Made by a program: the position numbers and the translations under genes
The notes under the pieces: model-generated
Told to the model about the DNA's origin: nothing
Database searches by the model: none
The model's input: the letters and a program-made list of their open reading frames with translations, nothing else
Shown here: piece after piece, positions 1-13,600 of the stretch
Position numbering within the stretch: the first letter of the stretch is position 1
Layout of the letters: each line of letters begins with the position of its first letter
Assembly (NCBI GenBank): GCA_002007465.1
Contig: LNAC01000752.1
Span: 321,893-385,892, forward strand
Length of the DNA stretch: 64,000 nucleotides
Origin: Ailurus styani
Taxonomy: Eukaryota; Chordata; Mammalia; Carnivora; Ailuridae
Direction of reading: 5' to 3'

Positions 1-139
1 GAAAGAGAAAGAATCTTAAGCAGACTCCACACCCAGCTCGGAGCCTGACATGGGGCTCGATCTCACAACCCTGACATCATGACCTTAGCTGAAATCAAGA
101 GTCGGATGCTTAACGGACTGAACCCTCCAGGCGCCCCAA
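1..139 (-). mobile_element. CAN-SINE, cut by window edge
   Basis: It reads as reverse complement, ending in CCTCCAGGCGCCCC, the head of the SINE. It is diverged from the young copies. The A-rich tail lies outside the window. Confidence 0.8.
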
Positions 140-3100
140 AAGTTAGTATATAGCTTTAATTTCCAGTGTGTTACTTCAGCTGCCTTGCAGCCCTGCATTC
201 CTGGGGATTAGTCCCCTGAGACGATGAGCGACAGGGAGAACCGAACAGCTGCTGCGTGAGGAGCTGAAATGAGGAAAGCAGGAGGGGGAAAGAGGACTGA
301 TGTGAAAAAGGATTAGAAGGATGCCTGAGTGGGCAGAAGGACTACCCATTCGATTCGCCTGGCGATGCATGAGGCAATCTGATCTGGCCCCGTGTTACCA
401 GGGATACGCACAACACACCTCCTTACCTTAACTGCCACCCCCGAGTCCATCCCTAAGCCTTATGCTGCCCTCTGCCCCCTACTTCTACTCTCTGTACCCC
501 ACTTCGCTCCATCCTCCAGCTGGGTGAGGGCTGAAAATATGTCTGTTTTCCCTCACCCCTGGAAAATAACAGAATTTTCCATTTGCCCGTCACTATTGTA
601 AGCACTTTACGGTGTGTGCTTTATGTTACACTTACGTTACACGTTACACTTCACAACAGTGTGCTTCCCACGGCCGTCCCATGCAGTGGGATTTTAGAAG
701 ATGAGGAAGGGGGCCGGTAACCTGCACAGGTAGGGGCAGAGGTGGGACATGAGCCCGAGGAACTCTGGCCCCCGAGTCCCCAGTCTCAGCCACTGCTGTC
801 TGTGCTTTTCAGCGACAGCACACTAAGTTTGTGTTGATGGATGCTTCTGAATTTCACTGCCTGGAAGCGGGGACATCAGAAAGTCACAGAGCCCCCCAGT
901 GGTACCTGCAGTGAACATGCATCGGGCCTTTCTCCTTCCCCCTCCGCAGCCCTGCTTCTCTTCCTCGGAATCCTCCGGCTCTTTTCCTCTTTCCCTTTTT
1001 CCTTCTCTCCTTTTATTTGCCGTCCTAATTTTCCTACCAGGCTTCAGGCCTGCCCTAACACCAATGCTCTGTTCCCCGGAACCCAGCAGGGGCCCAGCTC
1101 TGCCAGGACTGAGCTGTGTGTCTTGGAGTGATTTCCTCCCGGTGTGTTTCCACACTGAGCAATGAAGGAGTCAGACTGGGAGAGAATGAATGTTGACCTT
1201 TAACATGTCATTTTACGAGTCTAGTGATAACCAAGAGCATTTCTCGGAGTCCTGTCGCAGAACTGGAGAGGACAGTGGTCGCACTCTAGGTAAGAAAGCG
1301 TGGAACACTAGCAGTAGGGTAGCAAGGCTGTTGGCTGCTCATCTTTGTCTTCATATTCTGTGGCTGGGCAACACGCACGGGGCTTCTGACGGGGACGTGG
1401 TGAACTGAGCAATCTTTAAAGCCCTTCTATTTGAAAAGGTGTTATAATCCAATATGGTCAGAAAGCATAGTTGTAAGGGTGGGCGTCTTCTAAGATGGCG
1501 CCCAGGGAGCCTCTTCCGGGTGTGCAGGTCCTGTGTCGTCCCCTCCCTTGAGTGCCAACGAGAACTGGACACCGCTAATGAACATGATATGGCAAGAGCA
1601 GTGGGACGGCGCTCCTGATATTCGGTTACGAAAAGACTGAGGCTCCTTCTGTCTTGCCAGCTTGCTCTTCCCCTTGCTCGCCGGGAGGGAAGCCGGCGGC
1701 TGTGTGGTGAGCTGCGCTGTGAGAGGCCTCCCGCAGGGAACCGAGACAAGCATCTGGCCAACAGCTCGTGATGAGCTGAGTCATGCCACAGCCATGCGAG
1801 TGCATGTGGAAGCCGGGGTGCCCCCCGTCGAGCTGTGAGGTGACTCCAGTCCAGGCCTCGTGAGAGGTCCTGAGCCAGAGGACCCAGCTCATCTGCCCCT
1901 GGGAGACGATAAGTGTTTCTAGTTAATGAGCTATCGATTCATCACTGATACGGTTGTTTTCAAGTGCATTTCAGAACTCTGAGTTCACCTCTGATCACAT
2001 AAATCGTGACTGTTTTCTGGACGGGAGAGGGCCAAATGGATCAAATGGTATTGGCATAAACCGCGGATGTGGTCAGGGTAAAGAAGCAACTGTGGAACAC
2101 ATTAGAGATGACAGCATGACTTGTCCCAGGTTAACCCCGACGGTCCCACACCCAAGAGCCTTGCTTAGCTCCTACAGCCAAGCCTGGGGTCTGGCATCCA
2201 CTGCGCCACCTAGAGCTGCTCCTTCCTCTTCCTGGATGCCAGCCACAGCCTCAGCTGGGCCACACCTCTTGCGGCCTCAGAGCTGGTGACTCTCACCCAC
2301 CATGGGTAATAATAGGATGTGTGGTTATGGATGATACATAATGAATAAGAGGTTGTGCCGTTTCACACATCGCCTACCCAGTCAGCAGTAGAGTCTCCAC
2401 AGGTGCAAGGAGCCAGTGACTCTCATGCCATCCCTCACCGTCTGCCACGTCACCACAGAATTCTGTGTGCGTGCCTGGTGCTACTTGGGCACGTGTCGAA
2501 AGAGATGTGCCACCCAGTCTTTGCCTGGTGCTTAGCAACGCAGTCCCCCTACACCTATCTAAAGAATGTAATGCTCCAGCAGTTGGAGGAAAATGTGACC
2601 TTCGTGGTTGCCATATGTGGATTTCTTCTCTGGAAGCTTGTGAGTCACTAGGACCTTCTGCTTGGCTCAACCCACCCCCATGGTTGGGGAACCAACTTGG
2701 AAAGAAGAGGAACATTTTCAGTCATAATAAGTGTGTTCCTTGGAGCCAACTTCTCCATCTGTTCAGTTTCTATCTATAAGAATGTACATAGGTTCTGGTG
2801 AATGGATGTCAGACTACCAGGCAAGGTCAATGTGCAATCAGCCACTGCACATGGGGTCACTAGGGACAGCAAATGGTTGCTCTGGAAAATGGAGATACTG
2901 AGAAACACTCTTGGTATGTGCCCTTCGTTGCTGGCTTAAGAGGGAAGAGATGACAGGTACAATCAAGATAAATTCACTGTGGAGAAATGAAAGGAAATGT
3001 CTTCAGAAATGATCCTCTGGAGTCTAAATGAATGGTTGATCCACAGGCTTTCTCATTTGGTGTTTCAGTTGAATTTTTTCAAGAAGAAAAATAGGTGTTA

Positions 3101-3430
3101 TGTTAATAGACACATTGTATGTCCACTTATATTTTCTTTCAGGCCTTGATTTAAATTTAACTTTAAGGTATTCTAATATTTTTAAACACCAGATATCCAC
3201 AGGACATAAGCTCATTTAGTAGCACCCCACTCTGGGCTTTGTGCTTTAGAAGGCCTTTCTCTGGCCCAGCAGAGCCCATGCCACCCCCTCCTTCTCCTGG
3301 ACCACATCGGGGAATCCAGGATCCCTGAATCTCATCAGGACCTGGAAGGGTCTCCTCTTCATGCTCCTAACAGAGGACTGCTCTGCTGTTGGGCCAAACT
3401 GCATGCCTGAAGAGCATTCATCTCAAAAGT
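140..3430. other. Intergenic, no gene seen
   Basis: The stretch from about 1350 to 2300 is moderately GC-rich but is not a CpG island. Its overlapping ORFs on both strands match nothing I know and lack start or splice context. Apart from the MIR noted separately I see no repeat or gene. Confidence 0.5.
598..805 (-). mobile_element. MIR SINE fragment
   Basis: A degraded MIR pattern in reverse complement: TAAGCACTTTACG, then GATGAGGAAG, GGTAACCTGCACAGG and GGGCAGAGGTGGGA. Confidence 0.5.
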
Positions 3431-3730
3431 TCTCATCACAAGAAAAAACAAATTATAACTATGTGTCCTGATGGATGTTAACTAGACTTACTCTGGTGAC
3501 CATTTCACAATATATGCAAATATTGAATCATTATATTGTATACCTGCAACTAGTATCTTACATGTCAATTATATTTCAATGAAAAAAAGTATGTGAAGAG
3601 ATGGATGTGTTAACCTTATTGTGGTGATCACATCACAATAGATAACATGTAGCAAAACATCTCATTGTACACCTTAAACAGACACGATGTTATATGCCAA
3701 ACATATCTTCATAAAACTGGAAAACAATAA
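3430..3730 (+). mobile_element. L1 3' UTR fragment
   Basis: It contains the L1 3'-end phrases GATGGATGTTAACTAGACTT, GTGATCATTTCACAATATAT-like text and TTGTACACCTTAAAC. Two overlapping partial repeats of the same motif occur. A closely similar copy is at 46874-47228. Confidence 0.65.
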
Positions 3731-4870
3731 CAAAAACAAAAAAAAAACAGTAAGTCTGATAAGTGGCTGATTCTGTGGAGTGGACAGAACATAGCCACAA
3801 GGATGGGATGTTCACCTAAGTCTGCTTGAGCCCTTGAAGGTTTATGACTAAGCCAGGGATGGGCCATGGGCTGGGGTCTGGCACTGTTTTCACCACCACA
3901 TTCTGACACAGAACTATAAGAACTCTAAGTTCAAATGTGGATGTCAAGATCTTTATGATCTTTGCCAATGTAGGGAGACAGAACATACCTTATTTACACA
4001 TGTGTTATGTGTACCTGCAACTGTATTCTTTCCCCAAGCACCCCTCCCCCATTCGTTGGGGAAGAGCCTAAAAGAATCGATTTCTACTGTAATGGATATA
4101 CTGGTGTATTGAAACATATTGTTAGAATAATAAGGTTACTTCTGGATTTAAGTGATTTTGGTTTAGTAATGGCTCATGCTTAAATGGATCTAATCTTAAT
4201 TTTTTTTCTTGGTCAGGGAGAAGAGAAGAGAAGCAGAATTATTGGTAAGAAAATTTTTCTTGAATTGACTATTTTGATATCAATCCAGAAAGTGCTTTTC
4301 GACTGTTCTTCCCTGGCTTGAAAAACTTACTGGGTTTTAATCCAAAACCTACACTTAATGATAAGTGTGTTTTTGCCCCTCGGTGTTTTGATTATTCAGT
4401 TGGTTCATTGTCCAGGACTGTTGGTTTCTTGTTGTTGTTTTGTGTTGTTTTATTTGAGTTGTTTTCATTTACCAAGAGTTTCTTGAAGACAGGAAGAGGT
4501 GGTAAAAATTGAATCACTTCACTTCTTGCTTCATTCCACTTGCTAAAATTAGAGGACCTTTATATTAATAATTTAACACCTTATGGGTATAACAAAACAT
4601 GAAACTATCATGCTAGAGTTTAAAATAGTGAGACTGAGAAATGAACATATTTATAAGCAATATTTTAAATGAAAATAGTGGAGCACAAAATGATATGTGC
4701 ACTATTATTGCAACTCTAGAAAGCATACAAGAGAAAGATCATATGCACTATGCTAAATTCTATTAAAGTGTCAGAATTATGGGGGATTTTTAAAATTAGG
4801 TTAATAAGGTTTAACCAGACTTATCGTCCCAATAAAATATTTTTATTTAAAATCTTGGTCTCTTCTCCAA
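3731..4870. other. Intergenic, no feature recognised
   Basis: AT-rich unique sequence with only short chance ORFs. I see no repeat family or gene signal in it. Confidence 0.4.
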
Positions 4871-4871
4871 A

Positions 4872-6540
4872 GTGAGGAAGAAGTAAAATATTCACTATTT
4901 GCAGACGACATGATACTATGTATAGAAACCCTCAGAATTCCATCAAAAAAATACTAGAACTGACAAATGAATTCAGTAAGGTTACAGGATACAAAATCAA
5001 TATATAGACATTTATTGCATTTCTATACCCTAATGTTGAAGGAGCAGAAAGAGAAACTTAAAAAACCAATCCCATTTACAATTGCACCAAAAACAATAAA
5101 ATACCTTGGAATAAACCTGACTAACATGGAGAGAGATCTGTACTATGAAAACTATACAACACTGATGAAAGAGGTTGAAGATGAGTCAAAGAAATGGAAA
5201 GACATTCCACACTCATGGATTGGAAAAACAAATATTGTTAAAATGTCTATATTACCCAAAGCAGTCTACACATTTAATGCAATCTCTATCAAAATATCAA
5301 GGAAAACAAAAGAAAAAAAACTATTGGGACTAAATCAAAATAAAAAGCTTCTACACAGTGAAGGAAACAATCAACAAAACTAAAAGGCAACCTATGGAAT
5401 GGAAGAAAATATTTGCAAATGACATGTCTGCTGAAGAGTTAATACTCAAAATATGTAAAGAACTTATATGACTCAACACCCAAAAACCAAATAATCCAAT
5501 TAAAAAATGGGCAGAAGACATGAACAGACATTTCTCCAAAGAAGTCATCCAGATGGACAACAGACACATGAAAAGATGTTCATCATCACCACTTAACCAT
5601 CAGAGGAATGCATATCAAGACTGTGATGAGATATCACCACACACCTGTCAGAATGGCTAAAATCAAGAACACAAGAAACAACAGGTGTTGGCGGGGATGT
5701 AGAGAAAGGGGCGGGTGCCTGGGTGGCTCAGTGGGTTAAAGCCTCTGCTTTCAGCTCAGGTCATGATCTCAGAGTCCTGGGATTGAGGCCCGCATCGGGC
5801 TCCCTGCTCAGCGAGGAGCCTGCTTCCCCCTCTCTCTCTCTGCCTGCCTCTCTGCCTCCTTGTGATCTCTCTCCCTCTGTGAAATAAATAAATAAAATCT
5901 TTAAAAAAAAAAGAGAGAGAGAAAGGGGAACCCTCTTGCACTGTTGGCAGGAATGCAAACTGGTGCAGCCACTGTGGAAAACAGTATGGAGTTTCCTCAA
6001 GAAGTTAAAAATAGAACTATCCAGTAATCCCATTACTTGGTATTTACCCAAAGAATACAAAAACACTAATTTGAAGGGACATGCACACCCCTATGTTTAT
6101 AGCAGCATTATTTACAATAGCCAAGATATGAAATCAGCCCCAGTGTCCATCGATTGAGGAATGGATAAAGAAGGTGTGGTGTATATAATCTATGGAATAT
6201 TATTCAACCATGAAAAATAATGAACTCTTGCCATTTTCAACAACATGGTTGGAGCTAGAAAGTATAATACTAAGCAAAATAAGTCAGAATAATATGATTA
6301 ATATGATAATCATATCAATAATCATATCAACAATATGATTAATGATATGATTTCACTCACATGTGGAATTTAAGAAATGAAACAAGCAAGCAAAGGGAAA
6401 AAACAAGAGAGAAAAAGACAAACCAAAAAAATGACTCTTATCTATAGAGAACAAACACATGGTTACCAAAGGGGAGTTGGGTGGGGCTATGGGTGAAATA
6501 GGTGAAGGGGATTAATTAAACTTAGAATTAACTAAACTGA
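4872..6540 (+). mobile_element. L1 3' part with internal deletion, interrupted by a SINE
   Basis: The 5'-truncated copy begins in the reverse-transcriptase region; the frame reads SLFADDMILC, the catalytic ADD box. After NAISIKI near 5298 it jumps to [15 protein letters not shown], so several hundred bases of ORF2 are missing. This is judged against the copy at 7595-9487, where the same points are about 500 bases apart. The frame is broken further on. The element is interrupted by the SINE at 5712-5917 and ends with L1 3'-UTR sequence. It cannot be active. Confidence 0.85.
5712..5917 (+). mobile_element. Mustelid CAN-SINE inside the L1
   Basis: Full-length young copy with target-site duplication AGAGAAAGGGG at 5701-5711 and 5918-5928. 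The L1 sequence continues on both sides, so the SINE is the later insertion. Confidence 0.9.
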
Positions 6541-6760
6541 ATTGTCGTCCCTCTGCCTGTTTTGTTATAGTTTCTTGATTACACCTGGCACATACTAGAT
6601 GTTTAATAACTATTCGCTCAATAAACAAGGGAACCATCCACACAGAGAACTTACAGGCCTCTGGACCCGTGGTGTGTATGCCAAGGGCAGGAGGAATACA
6701 AAGTATAAGGAACAATGAGGACACTCTGCCAAATAAACAGTAAGTTTAAAAACACATTAA

Positions 6761-6955
6761 GGTGGCATCTGGGTGGCTCAGTCAGTCAGTTAAGCATCTG
6801 CCTTTTAGTTCAGGTCATGATTCCAGGGTCCTGGGATCGAGTCCCACATTGTCGGGGTCTCTGCTCATTGGGGATCCTGCTTCTCCCTCTGCCCTTCCCT
6901 CCTCTGGCCTGAGCTCTCTGTCTTGCTCTCAAATAAGTAAATCTTTAAAAAAAAT
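6761..6955 (+). mobile_element. CAN-SINE, older copy
   Basis: Head GGTGGCATCTGGGTGGCTCAG, internal CAGGTCATGATTCCAGG and tail AAATAAGTAAATC. It is more diverged than the mustelid-specific copies. Confidence 0.85.
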
Positions 6956-7371
6956 AATGAAGTACAAAGGTCACACAAAAAAACAAAGAAACAAAACAAA
7001 ACATCTTTCCTCAGCTACAGAGGAAGTTTAAATCCCTGGGCCTAGGACGACAAAAATCAACGTATTCTCTGGCAACTGTTCCTTCCCTGCCTGTCACAAT
7101 TCCTGCCCTGTCACCTGGACTAAAGTCCCTCTTCTACATTTCCTGAAGGAGTAGTCTCTGTGTGAAGGAAGCAGACTCCACAGTCAGGACACTAGGAAGG
7201 CCTGTGCGGCATTTCTTCAAGGCTATGTGGTTTCATTTGCACCGTTAGTAACTACTGCAATGGAACAGAACTGTCATATGCTAAATATCTTAAAGTATCT
7301 TTTTAAGCAACAATAAAACAAGTGAGGTCTACAGTTTTCATGCTTATTTTATTTTGTCATTTTACTTTATT

Positions 7372-7578
7372 TTTTAAAGATTTATTTATTTATTTGAAAG
7401 AGAGGGAGAGAGAGAGAGAGCAGGGGGAGGGGGAGGAGAGAGGAAGAGGGAGATTCTCAAGCCGATTCCCTGCTGAGCACAGACCCTGACATGGGACTCG
7501 ATCTCATGACCATGAGATCACAGTCTGAGCTGAAATCAAGAGTCAGACGCCTAAATGACTGGACCACCCACGCGCCCC
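7372..7578 (-). mobile_element. CAN-SINE, reverse orientation, older
   Basis: T-rich tail at the left, a GA-rich stretch, ATCTCATGACC and a head ending CACGCGCCCC. It abuts the 3' end of the next L1. Confidence 0.85.
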
Positions 7579-7594
7579 TGTTTTATTTATTTAT

Positions 7595-9487
7595 TTTCAG
7601 TGATCCAAGATTCATTGTTTATGCCCCACACCCAGTGCTCCATGCAATCCGTGTCCTCCTTAATACCCACCATCAGACTCACCCATCCTCCCATTCCCCT
7701 CCCCTCCAAAACCCTGTTTGTTTTTCAGAGTCCACAGTTTCTCATGGTTCATCTCCCCCTCTGATTTACCCCAATTCACTTTTCCTCTCCTCTCCTAATG
7801 TCCTTCATTCTAATTCCTTATGTTCCACAAGTAAGTGAAACCATATGATAATTGACATTCTTTGCTTGACTTATTTCACTCAGCATAATCTCCTCCAGAC
7901 CCGTCCATGTTGATACAAAAGTTGGGTATTCATCCTTTCTGATGGCTGCGTAATAGTCCATTGTATATATGGACCACATCTTCTTTATTCATCCATCTGT
8001 TGAAAGGCATCTCAGCTCTTTCCACAGTGTTGAGATTGTGTACATTGCTGCTATGAACATTGGGGTACATATGGCCCTTCTTTTCACTACATCTGTATCT
8101 TTGGGGTAAATACCCAGTAGTGCAATTGCAGGGTGATAGGTTAGCTCCATTTTTAATTTTTGGGGGAATCTCTACACTGTTTTCCAAAGTGCCTGCACCA
8201 ACTTTCATTCCCACCAACAGTGAAAAACGGTTCCCCTTTCTCCACATCCTCTCCAACAGTTGTTTTCTGTCCTGTTGATTTTGGCCATTCTAACTGGTGT
8301 AAGGTGGTATCTCTCAATGTGGTTTTGATTTGAATTTCACTGATGGCTAGTGATGATGAACATTTTTTCATAGGTCTGCTAGCCATTTGTATATATTCTT
8401 CAGAGAATTGTCTGTTCATGTCTTCTACCCATTTTTTAACATGATTATCTGTTTTTTGGGCGTTGAGTTTGAGTTCTTTATAGATCTTGGATATCAGCCC
8501 TTTGTATGTAGTGTCATTTGCAAATATTTTCTCTCATTCTGTGGGTTGCCTCTTTGTTTTGTTGACTGTTTCCTTTGCTGTGCGGGAGTTTTTTATCTTG
8601 ATGAAGTCCCAAAAGTTCTTTTTCGCTTTTGTTTCCTTTGCCTTTAGAGACATGTCTTGAAAGAAGTTGCTGTGGCCAATGTCGAAGAGGTTACTGCCTA
8701 TGTTCTCCTCTAGGATTTTGAGAGATTCCTGACTCATGTTGAGGTCTTTCATCCATTTCAAGTTTATCTTTGTGTATGGTGTAAGAGAATGGTCGAGTTT
8801 CATTCTTCTATACATAGCTGTCCAATTTTCCCAGTGCCATTTATTGAAGAGACTGTCTTTTTTCCTCTTCATATTTTTTCCTGCTTTGTCGAAGATTATT
8901 TGACCATAGAGTTGAGGGTCCATATCTGGACTCTCCACTCTGTTCCATTGGTCTATGTGTCTGTTTTTGTGCCAGTACCATGCTGTCTTGGTGATCATGG
9001 TTTTGTAGTAAAGCTTGAAATCAAGTAATGTGATGCTCCCAGCTTTGTTTTCTTTTTCAACATTTTCTTAGCAATTTGTAGTCTTTTCTGGTTCCATACA
9101 AATTTCAGGATGGTTTGTTCCAGCACTTTGAAAAATGCCAGTGGAATTTTGATCAGGATGGCACTGAAAGTATAGATTGCTCTGGGCAGTATAGACATTT
9201 TAACAATGTTTATTTTTCTGACCCATGAGCATGGAATGCTTTTCCATCTTTTTGTGTCTTCTTCAATTTCTTTCATGAGGGTTCTGTAGTTCCTTGAGGA
9301 CAGATCCTTTACCTCTTTGGTTAGGTTTATTCCAAGATATCTTATGGTTCGTGGTGCTATAGTAAATGGAATCGATTCTCTAATTTCCCTTTCTATATTT
9401 CCATTGCTAGTGTATAAGAAAGCAACTGATTTCTGTGCATTGATTTTGTATCCTGCCACATTACTGAATTTCTGCATGAGTTCTTAA
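7595..9487 (-). mobile_element. 5'-truncated L1, C-terminal ORF2 and 3' UTR
   Basis: About 1.9 kb in reverse orientation. Broken reading frames at 9477-8995, 8998-8534, 8419-8153 and 8256-7930 give ORF2 C-terminal sequence such as [19 protein letters not shown], then NFWDFIKIK. It lacks ORF1, the endonuclease and most of the reverse transcriptase, so it is a dead copy. Confidence 0.9.
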
Positions 9488-10035
9488 GGGCAGCTATTAT
9501 TTAATATCAAGTTCAGATAATTGTTTAAAATCATTTGGAAACAAATATCAGGCAATGTAATAATTCGTGAACAAGAAGAGTATTTATATCCTCCATTTTT
9601 ATCTCCAAAGTATGATACTAAGTATAACAGTATTAATGTGTTTAGCACTGCAACATATGATATAATTTAACAGAATAATAAAAGATAATGCAGAAAAATA
9701 AAGAGAGGTCCTATCAAGGGATTCCATGGATTGGGAGGGTATAACTTCTATCTATGACATTGTGTTTGAGAGACACACACTTTGATGTTAGAACTATGTA
9801 TTTCAGAAAAAATGACCAGTTTAATGTACTTTCCTTCAGTACCTTAATTTCCCAGAACACAAAAATAATAGCAATTACCGATTAAGCACCTGTTCTATTC
9901 AGGCTCTTTGACTTACATTGTCCTTAGTACTCACAACACTGCATTTTTCAGGTAAGGAAACTGAAAGAGAGGTTAAGGAGCTTGGCTAAGGCCTCATGTG
10001 GAACCCATTCAAGTTCCAATAAAGACCTTCATCTT
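9488..10035. other. Intergenic with a MIR fragment
   Basis: 9488-9880 has no recognisable feature. From about 9880 to 10018 a MIR in reverse orientation is visible (TCAGGTAAGGAAACTGAAAG, then GAGGTTAAGGAGCTTGGCTAA). Confidence 0.55.
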
Positions 10036-10179
10036 GGGGCGCCTGGGTGACTCAGCCAGTTAAGCATCTGACTCTTGATCTCAGCTCAGGTCTTGATCTC
10101 AGTGTCGTGAATTCAAGTCCTGCATGGGGCTCCCCAGTGGGTATGGAGCCTACATACATACATACATAAAATAAATACA
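10036..10179 (+). mobile_element. CAN-SINE with short CATA tail
   Basis: Head GGGGCGCCTGGGTGACTCAG. The 3' part is shortened and ends in CATACATACATACATAAAATA. The target-site duplication is TTCATCTT. Confidence 0.85.
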
Positions 10180-10399
10180 TTCATCTTAACACAAAACCTA
10201 TTACCTCCTGTGGGCTAGGATCAGGGACTTCGGAGAAGCTAGATGGAAATCTGGACAGCATGGCACCACTCTTGTTCCATTGGTATACTTCCAAAGTGTG
10301 TAAGATATCACTCAGTGTAATATTTTTCTGACATGCAGATTTCCTAGAATCTTCTAGGACAAATTCCTTAATATACTGAAATCTCATCAAGAGTTAAAA

Positions 10400-10607
10400 G
10401 GGGTGCCTGGGTGGCTCAGTAAATTAAGCTTCCAACTCTTGATTTCAGCTCAGGGCATGATCTCAGGGTGGTGAAATCAAGCCCCGCATCTGGCTCCTTC
10501 TCTGCAGGGAGTCTGCTTGGGGATTCTCTCCCTCTGCCCCTCTCCCTGCTACCCCTGTGCTCTCAGTCTTTCTCTAAAATGAATAAATAAATCTTTTAAA
10601 AAATAAA
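10400..10607 (+). mobile_element. CAN-SINE
   Basis: Head GGGGTGCCTGGGTGGCTCAG and tail AATAAATAAATCTTTTAAAA. It is flanked by AAGAGTTAA. Confidence 0.85.
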
Positions 10608-13600
10608 AGAGTTAACATTGCAAAGGGCACTTAACAAATGTCATTTAGATGATGAAGTATTCCATTTTAGAAAAATAAAAACAAATCTCACAGAAACACA
10701 GGTCTTGCATGCGTGATACTGGGGAAGGATACAAGTCACCACCACAACTAAAACCTATTAATTGCATCCAATCGCCCACCCCCAGCCACTATTTGAAAAA
10801 CAGTGGAAAAAGTCTTGGGCTGGGAATTCACTGGGTCAAACCTGCATATTTAACAGGGTAAGGTCATACAAGCCCTTGGATTTGTTGGTGATGTGCCTTT
10901 CATATATTCCTTGTGGGGTTACAATGCTGGCCTTGCCAAACCCACAAGACAGTTGTTAGAATAAAATGAAGAAGTCTATTTGAAGGTGTTTGGGAAAGTA
11001 TATAAATGCTGTATGCAACTATAAATAAATGCATACAAATGTGTTACTACAGTTCTTATTCATTGAAGGTACAGAGCTCCTCACCCATAATTTGCTAAAG
11101 TAAGACATATCTTGAAGCATGTAGACAGGCCACTAAAGACTCAATTCAAAAAGTGACAAAGACCCTGAGTTAGGGGGCAGTGATGAGGAAGAGAAAGCTG
11201 GTTTTAGGAGGAGCAGATACTGATCAGAAAGGCTAGATAAAAGCTCACATTTCAAACAAACAAACAAACAAACAAACAAACACCCTTTCCTCTGTGCCCA
11301 GAAGCGTTTTCTTTGAGCCCGTTAAGAGACTCCAGACACACAAGCAATGTTCGCCTCAGGCTGTAGGTGAGAGGAAATGACAGGCTCTGTGATCTGCGTG
11401 ATTTCTATTGTCTGGGAAGGGTCCCACTCACCCTGAGGAAAATCATGCCAGCCACGAATCTACCAACCAGCACGGGGAACAGCCCCATTTTCAGATTTTA
11501 AAAGTAAACTGTCTCAAAGTACTTTTAAAAGCATTTTCATTTTCCCCAACTCCCCATAATGGTTTAAGGCAGATCATTCGGTTAAGCCTAACTTAAGAAA
11601 AATATTAAGGCCCTTGTAAGAGAACCATATGGTAAGTTGACTCGGGAATACATAATATAACTAGTTGAAAATAAAGAGAGAGCTACCTTATTTCAGTTAT
11701 GTTACCCCATGAGAATTCTCGTTCCTTTTTCTTTCATGCTTGAAACAGAAGCACATCATAGTTTTATTTACATGTTTTAAGATTGTAGTTAGACTTCTGC
11801 AGATATTCTCAGATGATTTCAGGACATACAAGATACTTGTTTTTAAAAATGTAACTCTGGCTGTGAAGATTATTCTAAAGAGCTGGAGTTGAGCTGATGA
11901 TCCTGCTCGTGATAAGCTGGGACGGAGTGGTAGTTTTCCACACACTATTGCCAACATTTGGGACACTGAGTCTGAAGTTCAGGACATAGCCACTTACCCA
12001 GGCTCACATAATAAGAATGATAGTAAGCCTATAGTACAAAATTCTATACTATCTACACTTCATCAAAACCTCTGAGGCATATATTTCCTCCTTCTGTATG
12101 CATACATCACAAATATTTGCATTAACTTGGCCAATACTTCTACAGTTTTTGAGGGTCAGCACAGGGCACTTTTCACATAATTCAACACAGGAATTGGAAG
12201 CCTAAGGGCATGTTTAGATATGTATGGATTATTTGTAGCCTGATACCAAAGGTCTATTCAAAATTAGCAGAATAACAGCACCTGTGATTTACAAGAATGT
12301 GGTTTTAATGATTGAGACACAGGAAAACAAAACCAAACCAAACCATGATTTTTAAATGGTTCTTAATTCCAGTATTATTTTTAAAACTTGTATTTTTAAA
12401 GAACAAATTTGAAAGGCAGGGAGAGGTGTGGAGTTACACTTGTTTTACCTAACATTTTCAATTCAAGTCTTTTAAGAATTCCTTAGATTGTTCATGCATG
12501 TTCCCACAAACACAAAAGCACAATGGTTATGTTTGTGACCCTAGAACATTTGTTTTTAAAAATGTGGTCCGATTTTATAAAACATAAGAAAAATGATAAG
12601 ACACTTTCTTTGGCAAGTTTCCTATATGAATCCCAAGGATTGTGTATCTTGGCATACAACATTTGGTGATTTTTGGTTTTTTCTTTTTAATATTCTGTTC
12701 TGTTAAAAAAATATTCTGTTCTTTTTGGTCAAGGTGTGGGTTATTTTTAATTGCATTCACAGTTCTTTCTAAATTATTTTCATAAGTAATTTAATTAAAA
12801 TGCTGCATTAAATATGATTTTGGAGCAAGGTGTGTTGGGAATACAATGTAATGTAATTAACGTAAGCTAAGATGACATAGCTTTCCTTTCTTCTCAGATA
12901 ATTGGATAGACTTTGGGATCACTGTTAATCACTTTGTCTTTTACAAACACTGTCAGTAGTTGTATATGATAAAAGAGTGTTACCAAGTAGTAATTGTTAT
13001 ACTACTTTATTCTTCTATAAGATAGTACATTTATCTTGGTTTGATCCTCAAAAATTGCCTAAATAATACAAATCAGGCATTTCAATGTGATGTGTCTTTG
13101 ATTAGAATAAAATATGTGAAAGGAAATTACAGTATTTTAGATACAACTTTATAGTCTTTAAAGACTATCACCCATGTTCACACTATGATCTTTAATTTCC
13201 CATTGGTAATGAGAAGGTTACTTGCTTTTCTTTGGGGAAGGATACGGAGTCTGAACTTAGCAGCAGTCAAGAAATAGAGGACTTTTTTCACCATCACATC
13301 ATCTCATGCTAGTCTAAAACAGCACTGACCTCACAAGCTCATGGTGATGGCCTTTGAAGGGCCGTAAGTATCAGCTACAATTATTACTGGACCCCTCAAC
13401 CATTTTGGATGATGTAACCTGTTCATATTAATCAGACTGAAATCTCTAAAATATATCTCAAATATATATTTTTATTTTCTAGAGAGGCGAGGAATGAAGT
13501 TGAATTAAGTTAATGATTTTTATCATGAAGGTAAGTCAACATTCCAGTCAATACTTTATTTTCAACAAACAAAATACCCAAACTAGTAATACCTCTCTGT

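Noticed and set aside
1350..2300. Moderately GC-rich stretch as a promoter or first exon of the next gene (NRCAM is expected on this side from mammalian gene order)
   Set aside because: CpG density is low, there is no convincing donor or coding exon, and I cannot tie it to NRCAM from the sequence. An alignment of NRCAM transcripts would settle it.
4967..5383. 138-residue plus-strand ORF
   Set aside because: It is L1 ORF2 sequence with an internal deletion.
5713..5790. tRNA gene signal in SINE heads
   Set aside because: CAN-SINEs are tRNA-derived and keep box A/B-like text, but the copies lack an intact cloverleaf and sit in SINE bodies with target-site duplications.
7930..9477. Series of minus-strand ORFs as genes
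   Set aside because: They are frame-broken ORF2 remnants of one truncated L1.
11253..11281. CRISPR-like array or other ordered repeats
   Set aside because: The only regular repeats are microsatellites and short tandem repeats without spacers, in a mammalian genome.
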